From Globisporangium splendens (taxonomy: Eukaryota; Oomycota; Peronosporomycetes; Pythiales; Pythiaceae), in the NCBI GenBank assembly GCA_006386115.1, contig VFIW01000052.1, positions 62,001 to 126,000 on the forward strand: a stretch of 64,000 nt of DNA, given 5' to 3'. The translations under genes were made by a program, and so were the position numbers. The notes under the pieces are model-generated. The model saw nothing but the letters and a program-made list of their open reading frames with translations. It had not been told where the DNA came from and made no database searches. Positions 32,401 through 44,468 of this stretch are shown here, piece after piece. Within the stretch, counting starts at the first letter, position 1. Every line of letters starts with the position of its first letter.

Positions 32401-33673
32401 TGTCGATACCTCATAGTTGGAGCATGATAAGCGGTATCAATCAAACGTACATGGTGTGAAGATACTCGCTCTGGAAAATGCCCACTTGGAGATCAGTATT
32501 TATCTCATTTTGTGATATGTCGCTAGCAATGAGCGAAACCAAAACCACAAGCATGAGAGATTCATTCGTGTACTCCTGAACCCAAGTCATGAAGCAGGAA
32601 GCTTTTTCTACTTGCATGTAACGCAGTTGGTGGAATGTCTTGAAGAAGTCCAACGTGGGCATCGTCAATTTGTTTTGCGCCAAACTCCTGCCAGATATAT
32701 ACCACAAACGAAATCAATAGCCCCAACTCAGAAGTGAATAGACTTGTTTTGTGGCCAACTCACAGGACTTCCAAAGCACTCGCGTCTCCAAAGGAGCTCG
32801 GAAGCTCTCCGCTGAACTGGTTTCCTGCCAAATTGAGGATACGAAGCGCTCGCAGATCGCCCAACCACGTTGGAAACGGGCCATGCAACTCGTTTGACGA
32901 CAAGTCCCTATCCGTAGGAACGAGTTCATGTCAGTTCCCTGAAGGCAATTACGAAGTGTGTGGACTTTTGCGCACACAATAGCGCCAACACTCACAATTG
33001 TTGTAAGGAGACCATGGGGCTCAAGTCGATGTCGTCCAACCGGCACCGAAGGTGTTCGTCTGGGAGATATCTGCAAAACGCACATTGGTAGTCAGATCAA
33101 GCGGACGTGGAAATAATTGTCTGCAATGTTTCCTCGAGCGTACATGTCTGTGATCGTCGTTGGATCCGTGTACGCATCGCACTTGACTCCTTCCCATGGC
33201 CAGAGGAACTCGACTACTTCATCGTCACTTCGATTCGCTTTCAACACTCTTCCGGTGCATGGATGCGTCCTGGTACGGCTTGGACACAGCACGGTGTGTT
33301 CATCCAGGTACGTGATATTGCCTGTGCACCACGTCTGCAAAGCCTGCGACTCCGGAGTCTTGCATTTCGAGTACAAATCAAGAAGCAGCTCGAATTCTTG
33401 CGGCGCCAGCGGATACGCGTCGTCCACGGCGACAGCCGTGTGCGTCTCATTTGCGTCTTTCGAAACTGCATTTTCCTCGGCAAACGCTCGACGTGCGAGT
33501 CCCATAAGCTGCTCTGTACCATTCACGATGTCATCGATATCCAGGAACGTCGACAGCACATCCGCAAGACTCTGCGCGCATACTGGTGAGATGATGCAAA
33601 CGAACACCGTAAGCAGCAACAGCAACACCCGTTGTGTCCTCTTTCGCCGCGTCGTCGCCATTGTTGATCGCAT
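29459..33673 (-). CDS. Secreted LRR protein with GCC2/GCC3 cysteine-rich repeats
   Basis: Nine exons, 5' to 3': 33673-33144, 33070-32996, 32907-32764, 32687-32616, 32522-32451, 32377-32309, 32222-32118, 32043-31975 and 31877-29459, giving 1184 residues. A signal peptide (RVLLLLLTVFVCIISPVCA) is followed by a plant-type LRR N-cap region with PWEGVKC. About eight LRRs follow (LSSNELHGPFPTWLGDL; ISHNRIFGSLPRLQAL; LSHNMLTGELPGDI). Every LRR intron is phase 2, and most LRR exons are 72 nt or close to it. The large last exon holds over ten GCC2/GCC3-type units (PCPAGTFASEYGMTTCSPC). A weak hydrophobic stretch near the C-terminus (AIATALAVGLGV) may be a membrane anchor. Probably cell-surface recognition or adhesion. 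No kinase domain follows. Confidence 0.88.
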
Positions 33674-34014
33674 TTTCGCGTTGGCTTGTGAGCTTTTCTT
33701 TGTGCGAGTCTGTTGCAAATAAGAAAATGAGGCCATCCTGTAGGTTGCCAGCAAGTGTTGTGCCGAGAAACGAAACAGTACGACACGCCCTAAAGGTTAA
33801 TCACGCCGTTAGTATTATTCAGTGAGACGGTGAATTCTTGACATACATGGTGATTTTCTCGTCCTTGGCGGACTAAAGTACATGCGCGCACAGCACAGCT
33901 CTCTGGACCTCTCTTTGGTGGTGACGCTAGCACGCAAACAACAGCGATGGGTACTGGTCTACAACAAAAACGGTGGTCTCTTATTACTGCCCTCCCTGAG
34001 TGGGGCTTGTGGTT
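33674..34014. other. Spacer between LRR gene start and TPX2 end
   Basis: Contains the LRR gene promoter: on the minus strand TCATTTTCTTATTTGC at about 33717-33732 resembles initiator plus flanking element, supporting a start at 33673 or 33661. No gene. Confidence 0.5.
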
Positions 34015-36861
34015 CTACTCCGAGTTGTTCGAGCCTGAACGGTGCGGGTGGTAGTGCAGCGCTGGACTCTGAGGCTCCGTCAATGGCTTGTCGCTCGGCT
34101 TCAACATGAACCCTCGGGTTTCTGGCACAGGACGCGCGTGAAACTGCAGCTTCTCGCGGCGCAATCGCTTAATCTCTTCTTCTTGGAGGCGACGGGTTTC
34201 TTCTTCTAATTGTTTCTTGTACTCTTCTTCACGAGTACGACGTTCGCGTTCCGCAGCGTCGAATGCTGCACGCTCAGCTGCACGGCGATCAGATGCTAAC
34301 TGAGGTGCCGCGAAACGAGTGAGCGGCTTGCTACTTGGCTTCACGTGAAATCCTTGTGCGCCATTCTCTTGGTTGCTAGAATCGTGAACAGCAGGCATCG
34401 GCATCGCTTTGAACTGGACAGACGCTTGCAAGCGTTGCTCTTCTTCTCGGCGCTTCGCCTCAATTCTCTCGCGGGCACGCTCATGGTATTGCTCACCAGG
34501 TAATGAAAACGGTACAACCTCTGTCAGTGGCTTCTTGGATCCTTGGAATGGCTGTAGAGTAGAAGCTATCCGAATAGGATTCGCTTTAAATTCACGTTGC
34601 CGCTTCATTTCTTCTTCCTCAGCTTCAATGCGACGACGAAGATTCTCTTGATATTGGCGATGCAGTCGGATACTTTTCAGCTCTGGGGTTTCTGGAACAG
34701 TAGGTCGCCGTGGAGCTGGTGGTGGCTGGCGCTGAGCTGCTTCTTTTGCCTTCAGACGCTGCTGTTCTCGTTCTTTGCGACGCTTTTCCAAGTCGGCAAT
34801 CGCAGCCGCAGCTTTCACGGCGGCACTTTGGCGGTGCGCACTTCGCGAACTGGTTGACAGTTTGGGTGATACAGGGTTCGTCAAAGGTGGCTTCGCTGCT
34901 TTCATTGGCGATGGCGGCTTCCTCGACTCAAGAACACTTCTGGGCACAGACTGAGCATGGAACTTTTTGGACAATTCAATCTCATCCTGATTTGTTATCT
35001 CGACTGGTCTGCGGTACGCTTGTGATGCTTGCGCACGGCGAGTTGTCTGCAACTGGGGAGTGAGAGGCTAAAGATTATGCAAACATGTAAGAGTTAGTTC
35101 GCTCCTGATCAAAGGCAAGCAAGTGCTTCAAAAGTCGTACCTGAGTAAGTCCTCCAACTTTCATCCGAGAGTAATCTGGCGCCGAAGGCTTTTGAGGCGG
35201 AAGTTCTTCATGGTGAATATTACGCCGAGATGCCCGTTCGGCTGTCTGCAAATGCGGTGACAAGGGTTTCTGCTACGTTTTTAAGCGAAAACAAAAACGA
35301 CAAGCTCGAAAATTAGACTAGAGACAAAGCATTTCAAAGCACAGCGAGTGGTACTAACCGTTAATTCGTGTGGGTCATGGTGCTGATTGGAGACTGGCAG
35401 AGAGAAATCTCGAGCCAAGAGCGTCTCCGGACGAATAACTTGATGAGGTCGCTCCCCGCCAGCTCCATCGTCGTTTGCTCCACTGTCGCTCTGATGGAAG
35501 CGTCTAGTGCGATGTCCGACTTCAAGGTAAGGCGACACCGGGATCGTCAACTGCTTTGTCGATCGCTGATGCACGTTCGCAGGAGGGCGTTGGGCTTTTG
35601 TCTTTTCGTGGAATTCGCGGATCTTCATTGTTTCCATTTGCACACGCAGCCGTTCTTCTTGGATCTTCAGCAATTCGCGGCTCGTGTAACTCATGCGTGA
35701 CGGATCTTTTGGGTCGCGGTTGGCTTGTTCCGCTTTCATGCTGGTCAGTAGGCGTGGCGCTCTTGGCTGCGTGAGGCGGAACGGCTTGTCTTCAAGCGGG
35801 GCACCCTCCATGTAACTTTGCTCTCGAATCGCATGCTCCGTGTGAATCCTACGAAGGAACGCCTGCGTTGGCTGCATGAGCCTTGATGTGGCGCTTGGCA
35901 GGCGTGGCACGGGTGGCAACCCATGCGCATCTTCGTGTTGGGATGAATGACGCGACGAGTGGGGCGAAAAATGGTACGCCGAAGGTTCCTGCAACAAATG
36001 CGCCATCGAGTGCGTTGACGACTGTGACGACGACGCGTACTGCGCAAACACCTCATCAAACGTTTCCAGTTTGTCTTCGTACAATCGGCTCTGGGAGCGG
36101 CTCGGCGCTTTTTCCACGTGCTCCGCTGGATCCGAGCTCAGCTCCTCGATGTTCATGTCTTCACTCGTGTCGAGGCGAAGCGTATCTTCCGAGTCGGCAT
36201 CGCTCATTCGTTCATCCTCGTCCGCAACAACATCAGCATCGATTTTCGGCGGTTCTCGATATTGGCTCATGCGAAGCTCCAGCTGTCTCTCTTCCTCAGC
36301 CATCTCCGTATTATGGTGCGCCTGATGGTATTCGTTCATCATGTGCGTTGGCTGACGATCCTCATGCAGACTGCTGTGCAGCGATCGCGTTTGGACGTCC
36401 TGTTGTTGTTGCTGCTGCTGCTGAAAGCGATCGAATGCTGGTGTTCGAAGCGTATTTTCATCACCGCCAAGTTGCGCTCGCTGCTTCAACGGCGTGTTCA
36501 GAACGGGAGGCTGCGGAATCGATGATGCCGGTCGTGGAGTCGTTTGCCCGCCGCTGCTTCCAATAGCAGTGTCCACCGTGTCCGCAGGAATGTACTTACC
36601 AGGCGTGTACTCGTTGGTAAAGTATCCGTCGGCATTGTTCACATACTCCGCTTCAAACTCCGGATTCTTGAGGTCGTAGTACGCCGGCGCGTCAAAGCGA
36701 AACACGTCGTCGTTGTAGTCTTCTTCGTGCTGGTTGCTTTCCGAGTCGGTCCGCGGCGACGGCGGTGTCGCACCTGACGATGACGCGAACGCCTTCTTCG
36801 CGTCATACGCGGCGTGGGAGCTGCTGTTGTCAATGCTCATGTTGTTGTCGTAGATCTCCAT
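34015..36861 (-). CDS. TPX2: TPX2-family spindle assembly factor
   Basis: Exons 36861-35359, 35269-35141 and 35067-34015, phase 0, give 894 residues. The N-terminal part has FDAPAYYDLKNP, the conserved opening motif of TPX2. The C-terminal third carries the repeated TPX2 pattern: a charged helix, then a Phe-Lys-Ala/His-Ala-x-Pro-x-Pro block (VQFKAMPMPAV; LQFHARPVPE), then KPLT before a Pro-x-Leu (SKPLTRFAAPQL; DKPLTEPQSPAL). TPX2 binds microtubules, targets kinesin-5 and activates Aurora A in spindle assembly. A short polyglutamine run lies near residue 190. The long acidic, Ser-rich centre is expected to be disordered. Confidence 0.87.
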
Positions 36862-37548
36862 TGTCGTCTCTTGAGCGTAAATAGCAGCAGCAGCAGCAAG
36901 TGGCGTCGTGGGGTTGTGCAGGGTTCTTGCGATCGGAGAGCTTCTGTGGTGGAGACTGTTACAGAGTCGGACTACACACACAGATAGAGGAGGGGGTACG
37001 CTCTAATGCGCACGCAAGCTCTCTCTATTAGACGCACACACAGAGCGCGTTAGGAGGCAAGTGAAGGCGGCCGATCGCTCCCTTTTCCGCACGCGTTCGT
37101 GCTGCTTTTTCCGCTGCGGTTCAAATTTTGAAAGTCGGCGGGGAACGAAGAGTGCGTGGTGTTGCCTGTAAAAGCTTATCAACTGCAACAAGAACGTGGG
37201 AGAGATCGTAGTATAATATTAAACGGACAGATGGGTTTATACAGATTATGGGTGGATGGAAAAGAGGCAACAAATGGAAGGTACTGATTTTGAGGAATGA
37301 AAGGAATAAAACCTTTGTCGGTTCTACTGCAACTGTGCGTGCAACCTTCAACAACAGGTATGAGCTTCAATTCATATGACAACCCTAGATGTGAAGGTAT
37401 TCAAATCAAAACAAACACCAGATAAACACGTTGTCACTATATGCAGGACTATGTACTATAAAAAGGTAATATATATGCACTCTTTGTGTGTCAGTGGCGT
37501 CGAAGCTCCTGCATTCATCTGCGCATTGAACCACCGACAGACACGAAG
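36862..37548. other. Divergent promoter region TPX2 / pyrophosphatase
   Basis: 687 bp shared 5' flank of two divergent genes. Contains AT-rich sequence 37195-37480. No gene. Confidence 0.5.
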
Positions 37549-38521
37549 ATGGCGCTTACGATGCGCCGCATTGCGCTGCTGCGCGCGGCCGCCACGCCTC
37601 GTGCTCTTGTGCGTCATTGTCTCCTGTTCGTTCTATAGACTAGCCCACATATATCGTCCATGTGTCACTGACTGAATGCGTTTACCTGCAGCACACTGTG
37701 CGACGCACGGGCGAGCCTGAGACCGCGGAATGCCGCTACTTTTTCTTCGACCGCATGGGACGCAAGCAGTCGCCATGGCACCACATCCCGCTCATCTCCC
37801 CAGAGATCAACGCAGCGGTGCCGCACGGCAACATCTTCAACTTCGTCAACGAGATCCCCAAAGGGTGAGTCCTTCCTTGCATGCAGTAAGCGTGTCCATA
37901 CGTCTCTCTGTATGTGTCTAATGCTTGTCTTTATATCATAGCGCGCGCGCCAAGATGGAGATCGCCGGCGAAGAAGAGTTCAACCCGATCAAGCAGGACG
38001 TGAAGAAGGGCAAACCGCGCTTCTACCACTTTGACTCGCTGGTGAACTACGGCTGCCTGCCGCAGACGTGGGAGGACCCGAACCATGTGGACGCCGACAC
38101 CAAGTTTGGCGGCGACAACGACCCGATCGACGTCGTGGAGATCGGCCGCCAGGTCGCTCAGGTCGGCGACGTGTACCCGGTCAAGGTGCTGGGTGTGCTT
38201 GGCATGATTGATGACGGCGAGACCGACTGGAAGGTCATCGCCATCAACGTCAATGACCCGCTGGCCGACCTCGTGCACGACGTGCGCGACTTGGCCAAGA
38301 CGGAGCTCCACGACATCGTGCCGCAGATCCACCGCTGGTTCCGCGACTACAAGATCCCGGACGGTAAGCGCCCGAGCGAGTTCGCGTTCAACGGTGAGGC
38401 CCAGTCGCGCGACTTCGCGGTCGACGTCATCTACCAGACCCACGAGTCGTGGAAGCAGCTCGTCGGCAACGAACTCACGACGCCCACCAAGCTCTGGACG
38501 AGCAACCATCCGGTCATGTAA
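37549..38521 (+). CDS. Inorganic pyrophosphatase, family I, probable mitochondrial
   Basis: Hydrolyses pyrophosphate to drive biosynthesis. Exons 37549-37608, 37692-37864 and 37942-38521 give 270 residues. The first exon encodes a basic, Ala/Leu/Arg-rich presequence (MALTMRRIALLRAAATPRAL) typical of mitochondrial import. The catalytic domain has MEIAGEEEFNPIKQD, YGCLPQTWEDP, the metal-binding signature DNDPIDVVEIG and a second Asp/Lys cluster (DDGETDWKVIAI), ending with ELTTPTKLWTSNHPVM. The length and eukaryotic-type C-terminus fit the family. The first intron donor (GTGCGT) was chosen because it keeps frame and matches donors elsewhere in the window. Confidence 0.94.
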
Positions 38522-38811
38522 GTAGAACATAACACGTCTTCTGGGCCACTTAATCAACACTGACAACGACGCAAACGATTCAGACAAAGAATGGCAATGT
38601 GGAAAAGAAAATGTGCTGCTTTTTTCTCGTATTTTGTTAAATATATCGTCGACGAAATTCATTCATTGGCGCACGCGAAGTGTGGCGGTGACAAGGGAGA
38701 AAGTGGGAGCAAGAAGAGGAGGAACGTCTCTATTCGGCTGGACCCTACGGCTGGTGGGCTGACGCTGTTCAACTCTGAGAAAGTCCAGGACCAAACAAGC
38801 ACAATCAATTG
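38522..38811. other. Convergent spacer
   Basis: 3' flanks of the pyrophosphatase and the FHA/RING-variant gene; nothing else seen. Confidence 0.5.
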
Positions 38812-41419
38812 TTATGCGTCTTCTATCGTCCCAAATGCCCCCGACGCCTGATCATTGCTGCTGCTGGTCATCACGATCGGACTGCCAGTGTGGCGCCGGT
38901 GCGAGTCCATATCCACACGTGGGCTCGCGAGATCCAGACCTGCCAATGAGTCTGCGATGTCGTAGAGCATGTGTTCGCGTCGCTGCACCAGCGCACTTCG
39001 TGTGCGCGGCAAATTCGCCGCCGCCGTGTTGCGGTTGTTGTGTTGCGACGAATGCGAGAAACTCGCGACGCGCACAAACGGCTGGTGGTGGTGGCGTGCG
39101 GCGTCTCGCCCTCTGCTGCTTCCATCCAGGACGTGTCCGTGATCACGAATAGCATCTTCATCATCAAACAGATGATGCAGTCGCATCGTGTCGCCCTGGC
39201 GCTGGCCATCCGGACGCTGGCGGGTGATGGCGTGGAAACCGTCGCCTGATCCTGAACCTCTCGAGCGGCCAAGCAGCTCGTGGAGAGAGTACGGCGACGA
39301 GACGATCTCGGCGCTCGGATCATGGATCATGCTCGGTCCATTCACTTCGAATCGGTTCGGCACGGAACGATGCGGCGCTGGTCGACTCCTCATGGCAGCA
39401 TTGCTGCTGTTGATACCGGATGATCGCGCCGACACGGGGGTACTACTCGCGTCCACATTAGTTGGTGTCAACGCAAAGCTGGCCGCGTCTGCTGCCGAAG
39501 GAGACGTGACTGTGGCGCCGTACTCGGTCCCTTGCCCTTCTGCATTCTCGTTGTTGCCGCCCGACCATTTCCATTTCTTCTTGGATTTCAGAGTCAAGAT
39601 TGTGCGGCCGATCTTCACATGGACCACTTTGTTCCACTCCAGTTGCAGTGGGCGGCTCAGAAACAGCATCGTACCATTCGAACTCGACGCGTCCGTCAAA
39701 AAGAAATTGTCCTGAGGCAGCAAAAAAGAATAGAGAACAGATGTCAGAAAATGGTTCCATAATATGGAATACGACCATCAATATCGACGCAATGCGTACA
39801 TCTTTGTAGGTGATCTTGGCGTGAAGCTGCGACACCGTGCGGTAGCGCAGTGTCATGTTGTTGGTCGTCGATCGCCCGATCGTCAGCGACTGCTGGTTCC
39901 GCGGTAAGCTGCTCAACACACATAACAACAATGCTACGTTAGCTTCCAATGCAATGCAACAATTAGAGACGATACAAGCCACGTACTTGGCAAAACTGAG
40001 CTGGAAGCGCGTGTTGGTGAGCGCGGTCTGTCGATTCCGCGTCTCGTGCTGGGTCACCACGGCGAACGTGACGTACGGTGGCGGCAGCTTCTGCGCCAAA
40101 AGCGACACGACGCGACCGTCGTCCAGCTTCACGCTCGTTAAATAGGTAGCTTTGCAGATCGTGCACACGTCGAGACCGTCCGTGTTGGTGACGGCGCACA
40201 CTTTCTGGTTCGGGTTCGTGCCGTCGGCATCCAAGTTGTTGTTCCAGCGCTGGAGACAGTTGAGGTGGACGTACTTGGTGTCACCCTTGCAGTTGCACGG
40301 CGCCACGAGCGGGTTCTCCTCCGGTTCCTCGTCGCCGTCGTAGCAGATATAGCAGAACTTCTTGCCGCTCGCCATGCCCGAGGCGCCAATGGAGCGTTCG
40401 ACACCACCATTCATCGACGCCGAGAGCTCGTCGTCATCCTCGCACGTGTCCTCCATCGCCAGATTATCCGCAGTCTTCCGGTCTTCCTCGGATTCGCCCT
40501 CGTCCGACGTCTCACCCGCACGGAAGCCGCGTCGATGGTGCTTGTTGTTGTTGCTATTTGCAGGATGGTGTCCACCAATTACGTCGTCTTCATCGTCGTC
40601 ATCGTGCTCGCCGTCGTGCGGCTGCTGCTGCCGTTGGCTCTCGGTTGGGTGATGGAACGTCTGCTGCAGAGGGAGGCTGAGGTAATGCTCCTTCAAAAAG
40701 TCGTACTCCTCCTCGCTGAGCGATTCCTGGGTCTCTTCCCTCGTCGTGCGGTTCACTTCACACACCACGAGCCCCACGGATCCAATGCGCAGCAGGTCGC
40801 CGATCTGCAGGTTGTGCGGCACGATCGGGTACTTTTTGCTGCCGAGCACGCGGCAGACGCCCGTGTGACCCGAGAAGCGCTCGATGGACGAGCCGCACAC
40901 GAACCGGTCGACCGTATTGTCGTACTTGATCGCGAGCGTGGTCGCGCGCGTGTCGTTGAGCACGCACTCCTTCATGGGCACCACGGATCGTTTCGGAATT
41001 CCATCCTCCCGCACCTCGTCCTGGTCGTCAAAACCCGCACTCTCCTCCTCGTCGTTCTGAGCGTAACTGGACGGCGGCGGCGACGGGAAGTCGCGCATGT
41101 GCAGCGCGTGGAAGCTCGCCGACTGGTAGAGCAGGTCGCGGTCGAGCATGGCCGTGGCGTCGTGGCCGGTCGGCGTGCTCGCGTTGTTAGTGCTGAGGAA
41201 CGCGGCGTGCGGGAACGCGCCGCGCTGCGGACCGTGCAGGATCGCGCCGTCCTCGTCCACCGTGAACTCGAGCTTGGGCAGCGTGCGGCGGCCGCGGCTC
41301 GTGCTCACGCGCGCGCCCGTGGCGTCCGTCGTGGTGCGCACCTCTCCGGGCGTCGTCGTCTCCGCCTTGACCTCCACGCGCCGCACGTTCTTGAAGCCCA
41401 TATGCTTGGCGCGCAGCAT
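38812..41419 (-). CDS. FHA and RING-variant domain protein
   Basis: Exons 41419-39987, 39908-39800 and 39711-38812 give 813 residues. An FHA-like fold occupies about residues 150-225 (VCGSSIERFSGHTGVC, then GDLLRIGSVGLVVCEV). After an acidic, His/Asn-rich linker comes a C4HC3 RING-variant (RINGv) finger from about residue 356: CYICYDGDEE, LVAPCNCKGDTKYVHLNCL, and a final VCTICKATY. A canonical second FHA domain spans both introns: LTIGRSTTNNMTL, VSQLHAKITY, LTDASSSNGT. RINGv proteins are usually membrane E3 ligases, but no membrane segment follows here, so this looks like a soluble phosphothreonine-reading ligase. The C-terminal 200 residues are disordered. Confidence 0.88.
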
Positions 41420-43061
41420 GAGTGGTTACGCTCGTTTGCGACTTGCGGGGTTACGCTTGCTGCTTGTTGTTGGGATAACCTGTCGGCTTGTTCGGCAATG
41501 TTCGCGGTTGCCGACTTTGCTTGTATGCTGTTTGTCTGCAGACTCGGTTTGCAGCACTTGCGTGCGTTGGTTTGCTTGCTGGACGGTCGCGGCGACCGGT
41601 CGAGTGAGGCACTTGCACAGTAACAACAGAGATCCAGCAAATGCAACAGACTCTCTGTCGGTGCGATAAACGGGCCGCAGCAAACAAGGCGTGCTGATTG
41701 CTGTGCTGCTGGTTGAGTGCGACTGCTTGCTCGTGTTTGTTTGCAGCCGTCCGTCCGGTCACCACTCGCGCTTGCGTTCGTCCGCCTAGAAAGCCAGGAA
41801 GTCGCTGTTGTTGGGCGATTGTGGACGGTGTCGCAGTCGCAATCTTCCGATACAAAATTTGCTTCTTTTCGTGTGTGTGGAGGAGTAACTTGCTGCTGAT
41901 TGCAGGTCCTTCTTTCTTTCGTTCTGTTTTTTTTTCTTTCCTTCTCTTCTGTTTTTTGTTTCCTTCGCATTACTTACATCACATAAATTACTTCCGCACC
42001 TGCGACAACGCAAACGAAAGTGCAGCAAGCCTCTGCTGGGTATGAACGAATGTAATTTTCATTTCAGCAATTCGAAGTTTTTTTTATTTCGTTTATTTTC
42101 CTTTCCTTGCACTTTATATTTTGCAGATCGCGTGTGTGTTGCGAGAGGGTGGAAAAGGGCAGGAAAGTGGTACACACCCCAACCCAAAAGTGCAGTCAGT
42201 TCGTAAGGGGGGACCTGACAAAACAGCAGCAAATACGCACCGAATATGCGCGCACATGTACACTTTTCTGCTCACGATCCAGTTTTCCAGATTCCACTTG
42301 CAGCAGCACATTTGCTCATATGCATTCGCTTGAGCTTATACTGCAGCAGGAGAGGAGCGCGGCGTGAAAACAGAAGACGTGCTGCAGCCAAGTTCAGGAT
42401 CCGGATTTCCAGATTTCATATTGCCATTGTGGAATGTCGGACCAGATCTGACTGACTTTTTGTGCTGAAAAAGAGTCAGGCGGCCATCTTCAATCAGTCA
42501 CAAAGCGCAGTCCACTGTCTCTCCCCATAGTGAATGAGTGAGTGCGACGAGCACACAACCATGTCGTATCAACGCTTTTATATGACTTCTGAAAAGCATA
42601 TGCGGTTTAGTCGCGGCGTATAATCGATCAAAGCATCCAAACTGCAGCTCTCCCGCCTAATGCGCTTCGAACATGAGATTCCAATTCGATCGAGGGTTTC
42701 AACTGGAAAAGCGATAACGAAAGTTCGTTGAGTGTCACTGGCGTTTTGCGCCAGAATGATCACAAATGTCGTAAATCAACTCCCTATTTCAGATTATTCA
42801 GCCAAGTGGATTGCAGGTGCAGATTGTGGTTGCATCAAAGACACATTTCAAAGAACTGAGAGGCAAGCAAAGTTACTTTTCGATTTACACGTGATCTCTA
42901 GAACGCGATTTCCGCAAAAATCGCATTTCTCAAGCCAAACAATAAATCAAATTCTCTGCTCTGCTGGTTAAACACGGACTGGCATGGACATTCTGGTTCG
43001 ATTCACAGTGGTGGCACCTTGGGGAAGCTCCCACAGCTTGACGATCCGAGGGACATGGAGC
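41420..43061. other. Intergenic region, 1.6 kb
   Basis: Begins with two GGTTACG copies (41424-41457) just upstream of the FHA/RING-variant start, then poly-T/TTC-rich sequence around 41910-41970. No supportable gene. Confidence 0.55.
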
Positions 43062-43223
43062 TCAGAGACAGCACTTCTCGGCTGGGATCTCGTTGGTCTC
43101 ACTCAGAGCGGCTTCGACTTGAGCGAGGCTGCGGAGTGCAGGGTTGGCTCCCGCCACGTCAGCGGCATAGGTGACGCCAATGGCGACGAAGAAGGCGGCA
43201 GCGAGGAAGAAGAGCTTGTTCAT
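43062..43223 (-). CDS. Small secreted peptide 2, NEIPxEKCCL family
   Basis: 53 residues. Signal peptide MNKLFFLAAAFFVAIGVTYA, near-identical to peptide 1 at 25.85 kb, then a mature part of about 33 residues with NPALRSLAQVEAALSETN and the end NEIPAEKCCL. Unlike the other two intact copies it is on the minus strand. It sits 1.2 kb from peptide 3, the two being divergently oriented. Differences from peptide 1 are mostly substitutions that keep residue character, as expected for a selected gene. Function unknown. Confidence 0.82.
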   Translation of the reverse strand: MNKLFFLAAAFFVAIGVTYAADVAGANPALRSLAQVEAALSETNEIPAEKCCL

Positions 43224-43252
43224 CTTGGCTTGGGAGGTGGTAGGTGGTTGTC

Positions 43253-43271
43253 GGCAAATTGCGGAATGAGC
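43253..43271 (-). promoter_or_regulatory. Initiator plus flanking element of secreted peptide gene 2
   Basis: On the minus strand GCTCATTCCGCAATTTGCC, an essentially exact match to the oomycete core promoter, 30 nt before the ATG. Confidence 0.75.
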
Positions 43272-44426
43272 AAACTTGTGAATGAATGGCTTCTCTTGCT
43301 GCAAGCAGCGTTCTCTGTTGCTACTCTCGCTCAGTTAGAGGTTACAAGAGGAAACAAGAGACGCGGCCGGAGATGACCCCAGATCGTGCATGAGCCATTG
43401 ATCGATGGCTGACCGATACATACTTCAGTGGATCTACTTCGGTGGGTACAGCGAGCTTGGTCGCGGTTCGCTCATCACGATGATACGGAATGCCATGTTG
43501 GACAAGTTGTTGAATCGACGGTCTTTCGCGAAAGGCGCGTACTTCAGTAATGCGCATCCTGAAGTACCCACCCAGCACAGGCGACAGCGCTGTACACGAT
43601 GCATGCGATGCGCAGTAGATGCTGCCGAACCAATATCATAACGCGCAAGCGATGAGTCATGGATAGTGTGCAAATTCCTTGGTCTGATAAACACTTGAGG
43701 AGCTTTCAGCCATGCTGCACGTTATAGCTCTTGGGGACGATGCTGAACTGTGCAGCAATTTGGCGTGTGCTGCTTGGACGAAAACATCAGCGATTGGCTG
43801 GACAGAAGGAGTGTTTTCTGTTCTACTGTTATTATTCTCATTATAGCAAGTGCAAGTTGTCAATTTGTATTACGTGGCGAACTTGTTTTGGGCATCCTTG
43901 CACGACGCGGTCTCTAGAACGCGGAGGTGATCAAGATGAACTGTGCTCAGTCAGGTGATGTGCTCTTTTAAATTCGTACGGGCGATGACCCGAGGCACTT
44001 CAAGAACTACCAGTTAGTCGCGACGAGATTGCCCAGAAAGTGGTCCGTTTGCAGACCCGAACTGGTGCCAACGGCGGGACACCCACGAATTTCGCCATCT
44101 TCCTGATCTACGAGACGATGAGCTGTGAAGCCATAGTGACAAGTTGACTCCAGAAATGGAAAGCGTGGTGTGCGTCGCCAACAAAGGATGCTGCTCTGCA
44201 TCTTTTATGGAAGACGCGGGTTGGATACGATTTGGACCAAGATGACATCAGGACGGATCCTCAGTTTACAGTATGAGGGACACTAAAGATCCCTCCTGGC
44301 GTCATCAATATCAGTCAGCCTCTGCTTAGCACTTTCAGCACCAAAACACTAACATAGATGCATCAAAGCATAGCGAGGTTTCTGTCACCCTTCAGGCGCT
44401 CTGCATCGTGAAATTGAACTCAACAT

Positions 44427-44450
44427 CTCATTTCATTGCACAATTTGCCA
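44427..44450 (+). promoter_or_regulatory. Initiator plus flanking element of secreted peptide gene 3
   Basis: TCTCATTTCATTGCACAATT followed by TGCC. Two overlapping initiator-like TCATTYY/CATT units precede the same CAATTTGCC box as in genes 1 and 2, 19 nt before the ATG. Confidence 0.65.
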
Positions 44451-44468
44451 CCACCAACTCAGGTCACC

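Larger units (their letters stand above)
43224..44468. other. Divergent spacer between two peptide genes
   Basis: 1.2 kb between peptide 2 (-) and peptide 3 (+). It holds both promoters. In between are only short broken frames; a decayed mobile element is possible but I cannot identify one. Confidence 0.5.

Noticed and set aside
40265..41623. 452-codon open frame on the plus strand opposite the FHA/RING-variant gene
   Set aside because: Antisense shadow of a G/C-ending coding strand; Arg/Val/Leu-rich with no domain, while the minus strand has clear RINGv and FHA motifs.
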